Shown piece by piece: positions 16,046 to 22,696 of a DNA stretch of 64,000 bases. A program made the position numbers and the translations under genes. Below the pieces are notes generated by a model. That model was not told where the DNA came from. It ran no database searches and saw nothing but the letters and a program-made list of their open reading frames with translations. Position 1 is the first letter of the stretch; the number at the start of each line of letters is the position of its first letter. Source of the stretch: Calditrichota bacterium (GTDB lineage: Bacteria; Electryoneota; AABM5-125-24; Hatepunaeales; Hatepunaeaceae); assembly GCA_018644935.1 (NCBI GenBank), contig JABGPL010000012.1:1-64000 (forward strand), written 5' to 3'.

Positions 16046-16543
16046 ATGAACAAAGTCATTAAAGGACGGGTATGGGTGCTGGGCGAGGACACCGATACAG
16101 ATGTAATTTATCCGGGAAAATACCTGCCAATTCTCGACCCGGTTGAGATGGCAAAACATGCCCTTGAGGGTTATGATCCCGAGTTCCCCTCAAAGCTCAA
16201 AGAGGGAGATATCATAGTTGCCGGACCTGGATTCGGGATTGGATCCAGTCGGGAACAGGCTGCAACATGTTTAAAGGCGGCTGGACTCGCAGCCATTGTC
16301 GCGGGATCTTTTGCCCGAATATTTTTTCGGAATGCTGTAAATCAAGGGCTGCCGACTGTTCAAGCGGATATTTCAGATAAGTTAAAAGATGGCGATGAGA
16401 TCTCAATCGATTTTGACAAATGTCTGATTTCTTTTCCGGGTGGTCAGGTGGAGTTTCCACCACTTGATGAGTCGGTTCAGAAAATTATCGAGGCAGGTGG
16501 TTTAATTCCTGCTGTCAGGAGCAAACTTGGGATAAAGGACTAA
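16046..16543 (+). CDS. leuD: 3-isopropylmalate dehydratase small subunit
   Basis: A 165-residue swivel-domain protein of the archaeal-type LeuD/HacB group. Motifs: WVLGEDTDTDVIYPGKYL at the N-terminus, GPGFGIGSSREQAATCL for substrate recognition and FARIFFRNAVNQGLP. It would pair with an iron-sulfur large subunit (LeuC) to isomerise 2-isopropylmalate in leucine synthesis, or with a homoaconitase-type partner. No large subunit is encoded in this window, which is unusual because leuC normally precedes leuD. ATG at 16046 aligns with the family start; the frame is open for 17 codons upstream without a better start. Confidence 0.9.
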   Translation: MNKVIKGRVWVLGEDTDTDVIYPGKYLPILDPVEMAKHALEGYDPEFPSKLKEGDIIVAGPGFGIGSSREQAATCLKAAGLAAIVAGSFARIFFRNAVNQGLPTVQADISDKLKDGDEISIDFDKCLISFPGGQVEFPPLDESVQKIIEAGGLIPAVRSKLGIKD

Positions 16544-16548
16544 GTCGT

Positions 16549-17157
16549 ATTTCTGAAAATGTACTAAAAATCGGATTAACCGGCCCCTTAGGGGCTGGAA
16601 AATCACAGGTCGCAAAATGCTGGCAAGACCTTGGTGCAGGCATTGTCGAAGGCGATGAGATGGGACGATTGGCTCTCGAGACAGACCCCGATTTGGTCTT
16701 GAAGCTTGCTGAACGTTTCGGTAGAGATATTCTTGACGAGAATGGCAGCATTATTCGCAGACAACTTGCAAATGCTGCGTTCTCAAGCAGAGAGGGAACG
16801 AAAGATCTAACAGATTTGACATTTCCTTCTCTATATCGAATAGCAAATGAGCATTTCGAGAAATTGCGCGATTCGCACGATATTATCATTTTCGATGCGG
16901 CTTTGATTTTTGAGTGGGGTGTAGAGAGAGACTTCAATCTAATTGTGGTCGTAACCGCACAAAGGGATCTTCTGCTCGAGCGAGTCATGGATCGTCTCAA
17001 GATTGAGAAAAAAGAAGCTTTTGAAAGGCTCTCGGGGCAGCTCCCCTCCCGGATTAAGGAACAACGTGCGGACAGGGTGATATACAATAATGGCAGCCTC
17101 GAGATGCTGAAGAAAAATGCGATCATTGTTTTGGATGAGCTGAAGCGGATTATTTAG
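16549..17157 (+). CDS. coaE: Dephospho-CoA kinase, apparent ATT start codon
   Basis: A 202-residue kinase that phosphorylates the ribose 3'-OH of dephospho-CoA in the last step of CoA synthesis. KIGLTGPLGAGKSQ is the family P-loop, IIFDAALIFEWGVERDFN corresponds to the D-PLLFE region and RLSGQLPSRIKEQRADRVI to the conserved Q-x-R-ADxVI end. No ATG, GTG or TTG lies in frame before the P-loop: the first ATG (16660) would delete it. An ATT at 16549 follows AAAGGA (16534-16539) by nine bases and places the P-loop at residue 10, its usual position. I therefore take ATT as the likely start. The leuD stop is five bases upstream. Confidence 0.85.
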   Translation: MSENVLKIGLTGPLGAGKSQVAKCWQDLGAGIVEGDEMGRLALETDPDLVLKLAERFGRDILDENGSIIRRQLANAAFSSREGTKDLTDLTFPSLYRIANEHFEKLRDSHDIIIFDAALIFEWGVERDFNLIVVVTAQRDLLLERVMDRLKIEKKEAFERLSGQLPSRIKEQRADRVIYNNGSLEMLKKNAIIVLDELKRII

Positions 17158-17181
17158 TTTGTAAGGTTAATCCAGCACAAA

Positions 17182-17208
17182 AAAAAGACGCCTCGAAAGC
17201 GTCTTTTT
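17182..17208. terminator. Bidirectional rho-independent terminator
   Basis: Stem aaaaagacgc / gcgtcttttt with a seven-base loop, ending in T on the plus strand and, because it starts with A, also in T on the minus strand. It separates coaE from the converging fibronectin-like gene. Confidence 0.85.
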
Positions 17209-17240
17209 GAAATTCTATATTAAAAGTAATCTGAGTATGA

Positions 17241-17639
17241 TTACCTGAACATTGCCTTGATGCTGCCCCAGGTTTGCTGGATTCCTGAGGTGGTGAGTAC
17301 AACGCGATCTGTTTCAGAAATTTGATGTAGACCAGAGGTCATCTTTACCGTTATCCTGTAATAATAGGTATGTACCTGATCTTTGAACAGGTCTCTGTCA
17401 ATGTAACGGTATGCATGATCATTTCCAACGGGATCAATGCTCGCAATTGTGTAGAATCGCTGGTTATCAAAACTTCTCTGAATATCAAATGAAACAACGC
17501 CCGTTTCTACCCCTGATTTCCAATCAAGCACTGCCTGACCGTCAACCGCCGCTGCTTGAAAATCGGTGATTACACCGACGGCAGCTATCGCTGAAGTAAC
17601 CAGAACAAATACGATCAATGTGGTTGTTAAGTTTTTCAT
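17241..17639 (-). CDS. Small exported protein with one fibronectin-III-like domain
   Basis: A 132-residue protein: signal peptide MKNLTTTLIVFVLVTSAIAA, then a single beta-sandwich (residues about 25-115) of the type found before T9SS signals, with VLDWKSGVETGVVSFDIQRS and YRYIDRDL...YYYRITV. It has no sorting domain; instead it ends in a short amphipathic basic tail, TWGSIKAMFR. It may be periplasmic, or the tail may be a localisation signal, which is only a guess. A TTG two codons upstream is an alternative start. It is transcribed convergently to coaE and follows the PorD-like gene after 190 bases that contain nothing recognisable. Confidence 0.75.
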   Translation of the reverse strand: MKNLTTTLIVFVLVTSAIAAVGVITDFQAAAVDGQAVLDWKSGVETGVVSFDIQRSFDNQRFYTIASIDPVGNDHAYRYIDRDLFKDQVHTYYYRITVKMTSGLHQISETDRVVLTTSGIQQTWGSIKAMFR

Positions 17640-17829
17640 GTCCAAAATCTAAAAACGGTAGTAACTATCCTTTGTGTAAATATAACAAAATGGTTACCTT
17701 CTGTCAAGAGAGTTTTTTCCAGGTTGAAATTAAATATGACTTGATGGTTGTAATTAACTCTCAAAAACCAAAAATTTTGAGAGTATCAAATCAAACAGAA
17801 CCATATGATTCTGCGGACTATCGTGAGGG

Positions 17830-18702
17830 TTATTTGTACCGTTCGGGATGATCATCATCCCATTTTTCAAGCTGTTCAATCAAATCATCAGAACCTGTTT
17901 GGTTAAGCGCAGCAACGAATTCGGTAGTATTAATAAATCTGATTATGTGATCGTCACGGTGTAGTTCCATGGATGCCGGCTTATCATTGATCATGAGCTC
18001 AACTGCCCGAGACAGGTGTGTCCTTGCAGATTCTGTTTTCTGTTTGTTTGAGTAATATTGCCCTGCTGCCGCGTGATGCGCAGCCAGACGAATATTGCGG
18101 TACTTATCAAGGGATAGGTCGCGAATGAAATCACGACGACGATCCCACCCACGAATATAATCGAGCTCAAATTGTGCATTTTCAGCGATTAATTTCGCTT
18201 TTTCATAATAGGGCTGACCACCCAGAGGAGCAAAACGGTCACGTTCAAATCCTATGCAGATCCAAATATAGAATTCAACAAGGGTTGATAATGTGTTTTC
18301 AGTTTCACCAATTCGGGTTCTGAAATCGCTGGAGTACCTGAAATCCCATCGATTATCACGGAGTTGAACTCCGGAACGGCTGCCAACCATGATCCCTGCA
18401 CCATACCTTCGATACGTTGCAGATCGAGAGTATTTCTCAAAGAACAGCTCTATCCGCAGGGGCAGCTCAATATTATTGTTTCCGCGCTCAACCCAAATGT
18501 GCGAATTGATTGCTTCCATAAGCTCTTTATCGAGTGACGCAAGGTATTCCTGCTCCTCTCTCGGGAGCTGTTCGGTGTGAAACCCAACATCCGCCTTAAC
18601 AATTTGAGCGTCTAATACCTGACTGGAACTGATTAGGCAAAAGAGTATAACTAATAGCGGACCGACTTTTAGTAAACAGCTTTGTGTCTGTTTCGTTTTC
18701 AA
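17830..18702 (-). CDS. DUF4835 / PorD-like T9SS accessory protein
   Basis: A 290-residue exported protein with signal peptide residues about 10-33 (LLVILFCLISSSQVLDA). The central block matches what I know of the DUF4835 family: TLVEFYIWICIGFERDRF then APLGGQPYYEKAKLIAENAQ, equivalent to the AFYAYIILGLDYDSF-PLGG-PYF-KAQ signature of Bacteroidota PorD. PorD is needed for type IX secretion in Porphyromonas, with an unclear mechanism. The start is TTG with GGAG six bases upstream; an out-of-frame ATG overlaps it. The several T9SS cargo proteins in the window support the assignment. In Bacteroidota this gene often lies beside CoA-synthesis gene coaBC; here coaE is close but converging. Confidence 0.75.
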   Translation of the reverse strand: MKTKQTQSCLLKVGPLLVILFCLISSSQVLDAQIVKADVGFHTEQLPREEQEYLASLDKELMEAINSHIWVERGNNNIELPLRIELFFEKYSRSATYRRYGAGIMVGSRSGVQLRDNRWDFRYSSDFRTRIGETENTLSTLVEFYIWICIGFERDRFAPLGGQPYYEKAKLIAENAQFELDYIRGWDRRRDFIRDLSLDKYRNIRLAAHHAAAGQYYSNKQKTESARTHLSRAVELMINDKPASMELHRDDHIIRFINTTEFVAALNQTGSDDLIEQLEKWDDDHPERYK

Positions 18703-18763
18703 ACATATCTCCGAGCTTTGGCTGAGATCATCTTATTTTTCAATATTCGCAGTTACCCGACTA

Positions 18764-18791
18764 AGTTAAGATTTTACTATCGCCCTGTCAA
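18764..18791 (-). promoter_or_regulatory. Possible promoter of the PorD-like gene
   Basis: Minus-strand TTGACA (18791-18786), a 16-base spacer and TTAACT (18769-18764), about 60 bases before the TTG start. The -10 box is weak. It lies in the roughly 100-base gap shared with the divergent barrel gene. Confidence 0.4.
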
Positions 18792-18804
18792 GAGGAAAAT
18801 CGTT

Positions 18805-19563
18805 CTGAAACATTTAATTTCATGTAGTCTTATGCAATTTATAGTCTATTTCTCTATGGTTTGCCCCTGTTTTGCCGCTTTTGAGGGCTTGACCATGTCG
18901 CCAGAGGAAATAATTTTCGATTCTGGAGGATTCAACTCGAACACCGATCAGTTTAGTGTAGAATTATCCAGAAGCTGGAAATTTGGACTTCCCGAACTCG
19001 CTGTAAATAGACTCCAAATAGAATACTTTGGTAAGCTACTCCCAATTCATACTGTTTGGCAATCAAGTGGTGATCAAGTATACAGGGAAAACCGAATTAT
19101 CTTCGGCACAGGCATTAGTTACAAAAACTGCTGCTTATTGTACAAGGGGAGTATGTATAATCTAATTATCAGCAAATATGGGTCTGACACCTCTTTCGGT
19201 TCAGATTTCCATGTCAGTTGGGAACCCATTAGTAAATATCGTTTTTCTGCAGGAAGTGATGGTTTGATTGCGAAAAATTTCATCAACAGAAAAATCTGGG
19301 GAAAAGCCTTTTATAGAATCACAGATCAATGCGATATGTCAATTCTGATTGAGACTTTCCGGAGAGGTGAACCCAATTATGGACTTGGTTATCATTGGGA
19401 CATGAACCCTACCTGTGGTTTTGAATTGTTTTTCTCAGAAAATCCACAGCTATATGGTCTAAACATCTTGCTGGCTTTGCCCTGTTTTTCTGTTATATCC
19501 GGGGTATCCCTTCAATCCCATCTTGGCTGGTCTCAGAAATTGGGAGCTTCATATTCGTGGTAA
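18805..19563 (+). CDS. Predicted outer-membrane beta-barrel protein, family not recognised
   Basis: About 250 residues with a signal peptide (SLMQFIVYFSMVCPCFAA) followed by alternating polar/hydrophobic strands rich in Tyr, Trp and Phe, typical of a beta-barrel, and ending in an aromatic residue (ASYSW). No family motif is known to me. The start is uncertain: ATG at 18832 has no clear Shine-Dalgarno, whereas CTG at 18805 follows AGAGGA by eight bases and gives a signal peptide with the usual basic start. The stop overlaps the next gene by seven bases, so the two proteins are made together and may form one outer-membrane unit. Confidence 0.6.
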   Translation: MKHLISCSLMQFIVYFSMVCPCFAAFEGLTMSPEEIIFDSGGFNSNTDQFSVELSRSWKFGLPELAVNRLQIEYFGKLLPIHTVWQSSGDQVYRENRIIFGTGISYKNCCLLYKGSMYNLIISKYGSDTSFGSDFHVSWEPISKYRFSAGSDGLIAKNFINRKIWGKAFYRITDQCDMSILIETFRRGEPNYGLGYHWDMNPTCGFELFFSENPQLYGLNILLALPCFSVISGVSLQSHLGWSQKLGASYSW

Positions 19564-21539
19564 GGTTAACCAAAATATTTATGATGTCCATTAAATGCCT
19601 TTTCTTCTCGTTCTCGATTGGATATGGCATCAACCGGATTGAAAAGTCGACCGATTATGAATATTGGTATGGAGAAGAATGGATGGATTATGACGACCAG
19701 CTTGAAATTGGCTGGAAATATGAGATATGGCAATTATATCTGGATAATGCCAGAATCAGTGAGTTATCGACTTTGCCCGGCATGACCAAAACCAAGGCTT
19801 TTGAAATTCTATCAAACCGAAAAGATTCCACCACAACACAATTCCTAACTTCATCATCTGAATTTTACCGAAAAGTAACAAACCGTAACAAATGGAACTC
19901 TTTTACTGATGATTTTGAATTTCGAGCGCATGTTAAGGTTCTACCTCCAAAAGCAAGCGAGAGCTTTGAAACGGAGAGATTTGAGGGATCAGCACTTGGA
20001 ATGACACAGAAGTATTTTGTCCGTAGTAATCAACTCAGTTTCGGAGGAAGTTTCGATAAAGATAGATATGAACCCGATTTTGACGATCTAACCAGGTACT
20101 GGGCTGCCTGGAATGGCAGTACAACAAATATCATCCTCGGTGACTTCCATGTAACAACCGGACATGGGCTTGGGTTGTGGACACAACCGACATTCTTTGA
20201 CAGCTACGATGCACCCGGATCATACAGACGTAGTGGTCGAGGTATAATGCCCTCCACAGACAATATTGAAAACAGTGCACTGCGAGGAATCGGAGTATCA
20301 CAGAAAATAGGGAGGTTCAGAGTAACTCTGTTTACATCAGAAACCAAGCTGGATGCGATTCTTGACGAATCGTTGAAACATGTAATCTCACTCTCAAGTT
20401 CGGGATTACACCGAACCCCGATAGAAAGGGAAAAGGAAGACATCATTCACGAAGTTTGCTTTGGCGGTTCTCTGAGCTGTGCACTGTCCCCTTCTCAGCT
20501 TAAAGAGCTGGTTGTTGAAATGAGCGGATATCATTCCAAATACTCACTTCCCTTTAATCCTGAACCAGAATCTCATCGCAGGTATTCAATGACAGGCAGA
20601 TACTTCGGTGCTGGAAGTGCAAATTTTATATTTACAAGTCCTCAATATACAATTTTCGGTGAAGGAGCCCTTGACCGTGATTCCAACCTCGCCTGGTTAT
20701 TCGGATTTGGAAATTCAAGTGGATCGTCAGGCAAATTTGATGCTGACTTCTTAGTTCAACACTACCCGGTGGAATTCTCAAACCCCCGGGCAATATCTCA
20801 ATCAACAAGCGCTTCTCAATATGGCAAAACATCTTCTGCTCTTCTGGTAAGGGGAGTTCCATCTTCCGGATTTCTAAAGAACTGGCGAAGCCACATTGAA
20901 ATAGAATTACTACCCTGGCGCAGCTTCAGTATACCTGTTGCACATTCCCGAAGTAAGGTTTCGTTTGAGACAACTTTTCGATCAGTCATTGATAGTAAAA
21001 TTATTCTCCGCTTTCGACGTAAAACATTCGAGTCTGGAACTGGAGAAAATGGACATATCCTACCGGTTACTGATAATCGGTTACGAATCACCAATGACTT
21101 TTTACTCGAAAAGGATTATTTTAGGTATGTCAGCCTCTGGGTTGAAGGTGTTCGCCAACGGATTGAGTACCCTTCAAAAATGTACTCAGAAAGTCCAAAT
21201 CAGTTTGGATGGATGACGGGGTTCAGGTTTTCTGTGCAAATTGGTGAAACATCCCGGGGTTTGGGGAGTATTAATTATTCTGGGAGTGTCACCGGTTTTA
21301 ATACAGATTCAGGATCTGTAATATTGTACATCGGAGATGGGTATTTGCCGGATCGCATCAACTCTGCACAGCTATCCGGAAAAGGTATTCGGTGGGCATC
21401 ATCTATATACTGGAGATGGAGTTCACGTAACTGGCTCACATTTAAAGCTGCTCGCACACATAAGACGGGAAATAATGCCAAATCGAACGATTTAGAAATG
21501 TACATTTCCTTGTCGTATTTATTCAGAAACCATAAATAG
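19557..21539 (+). CDS. Helix-hairpin-helix plus outer-membrane barrel protein
   Basis: A 660-residue exported protein. After a signal region (residues about 8-25) comes a short domain with one helix-hairpin-helix motif (ELSTLPGMTKTKAFEILSNR, residues about 76-95), then about 500 residues of aromatic-rich beta strands ending in YISLSYLF. The combination of ComEA-like HhH and a C-terminal barrel is known from uncharacterised FCB proteins. HhH motifs normally bind DNA without sequence preference, so a role in DNA contact at the cell surface is possible but unproven. It overlaps the preceding barrel gene by seven bases. Confidence 0.7.
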   Translation: MVRLTKIFMMSIKCLFFSFSIGYGINRIEKSTDYEYWYGEEWMDYDDQLEIGWKYEIWQLYLDNARISELSTLPGMTKTKAFEILSNRKDSTTTQFLTSSSEFYRKVTNRNKWNSFTDDFEFRAHVKVLPPKASESFETERFEGSALGMTQKYFVRSNQLSFGGSFDKDRYEPDFDDLTRYWAAWNGSTTNIILGDFHVTTGHGLGLWTQPTFFDSYDAPGSYRRSGRGIMPSTDNIENSALRGIGVSQKIGRFRVTLFTSETKLDAILDESLKHVISLSSSGLHRTPIEREKEDIIHEVCFGGSLSCALSPSQLKELVVEMSGYHSKYSLPFNPEPESHRRYSMTGRYFGAGSANFIFTSPQYTIFGEGALDRDSNLAWLFGFGNSSGSSGKFDADFLVQHYPVEFSNPRAISQSTSASQYGKTSSALLVRGVPSSGFLKNWRSHIEIELLPWRSFSIPVAHSRSKVSFETTFRSVIDSKIILRFRRKTFESGTGENGHILPVTDNRLRITNDFLLEKDYFRYVSLWVEGVRQRIEYPSKMYSESPNQFGWMTGFRFSVQIGETSRGLGSINYSGSVTGFNTDSGSVILYIGDGYLPDRINSAQLSGKGIRWASSIYWRWSSRNWLTFKAARTHKTGNNAKSNDLEMYISLSYLFRNHK

Positions 21540-21584
21540 GGTTCTGATCAAACAAACTAATAAAAATGGTTTTTCAACAGCGCA

Positions 21585-22628
21585 ATGTTTAAAAAACTTG
21601 TTCCGGGATTGGTTTTAGCAACACTTGGGTTTTATATAGTGGTCAGTGGTATCGGACAGAAAACTCTGTCGGGTAAAGAAAATGATAACTTTCCTGCACC
21701 TATATCAAACCAATCACCAGATGAAAATCTGGTTTTATTCACTTCATCTGAGTTGAATGCACCAGTACCGATTGTTGTAGACATTTCGAGTAAAGCCGAA
21801 ATACAAGTAGAGCCTGAATTGGGGATTAACGCTGATTACAAGTTATTACTGCTTGATAAATTGACTGCGGACAAATGGTCTGAAGTTGAGCTCGCCACGC
21901 TGTTAACACTTCTTGCTGATCAAAGAACCCAATTCCTGCCAAGAGAATTAACCACAAACATTACCCACAAGGAAACAGCAAAACTCTATAAGCACAATTT
22001 AACTCAAGCATCACTCAAGATTTGTGAAGGATTCTGGAAGGATAACCGAACTCTTGTCCGAAAAGGTGCAGGTGATAATAAGGTTCCGCTGTCGATTATT
22101 GTGTCGATTATGTTCGTTGAAACCAAACTTGGCAGAGTTTTGGGAGATAAATTGGTTTTTAACGTGTTTTGGAGCCTTGCAGTAGCAGATCACCCGGATG
22201 TCATGAACGAGTTCTTGAACAAGAAAGATATTAATAACCCGGACTCTCGAAAACGGTTGAAAAAAAGATCTGCATGGGGACGCAAGGAATTGAGGGAACT
22301 TGTAGCACTTTCGATGGAGAAAAAATTAGATCCTCTGAGTTTGAAAGGTTCATGGGCCGGTGCATTTGGTCTGGCGCAGTTTCTACCTTCCAGTTACAGG
22401 CATTACAGCCGGGATGGTAATGGCGATGGAGTTATAGATCTTTTCACAATTGAAGATGCTACGGCTTCTATAGATAACTATTTAAGAAAAAATGGCTGGC
22501 GGCAGAATGGAACCCGTCAACAACATAAAAAGACCATTATGAGATACAACATTTCAAGCCATTACGCAGACTGCGTAATGACATTATCTGACAAGCTGAA
22601 AGCACGTATAAATGATTTGCAACATTAA
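21585..22628 (+). CDS. MltB-type lytic transglycosylase
   Basis: A 347-residue exported enzyme with an N-terminal membrane anchor or signal (residues about 5-22). The catalytic domain occupies the C-terminal 220 residues: SIIVSIMFVETKLGRVLG contains the catalytic Glu, and SWAGAFGLAQFLPSSYRHY followed by DGNGDGVIDLF is the MltB-specific region, the last part resembling a calcium-binding loop. MltB enzymes cleave peptidoglycan glycan strands to 1,6-anhydro ends. The gene is followed 68 bases later by a caspase-like protease and then an amidase gene, giving a three-gene group acting on the cell wall. Confidence 0.88.
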   Translation: MFKKLVPGLVLATLGFYIVVSGIGQKTLSGKENDNFPAPISNQSPDENLVLFTSSELNAPVPIVVDISSKAEIQVEPELGINADYKLLLLDKLTADKWSEVELATLLTLLADQRTQFLPRELTTNITHKETAKLYKHNLTQASLKICEGFWKDNRTLVRKGAGDNKVPLSIIVSIMFVETKLGRVLGDKLVFNVFWSLAVADHPDVMNEFLNKKDINNPDSRKRLKKRSAWGRKELRELVALSMEKKLDPLSLKGSWAGAFGLAQFLPSSYRHYSRDGNGDGVIDLFTIEDATASIDNYLRKNGWRQNGTRQQHKKTIMRYNISSHYADCVMTLSDKLKARINDLQH

Positions 22629-22696
22629 CTATTATTAGCTACTTTGTAAGGTTAGATCAAATTAGGGAGTTAAAGGATTAATCCTCAGGGAAAAGC

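Noticed and set aside
16660-17157. coaE starting at the first ATG
   Set aside because: This start would remove the ATP-binding loop that is clearly encoded in the same frame just upstream.
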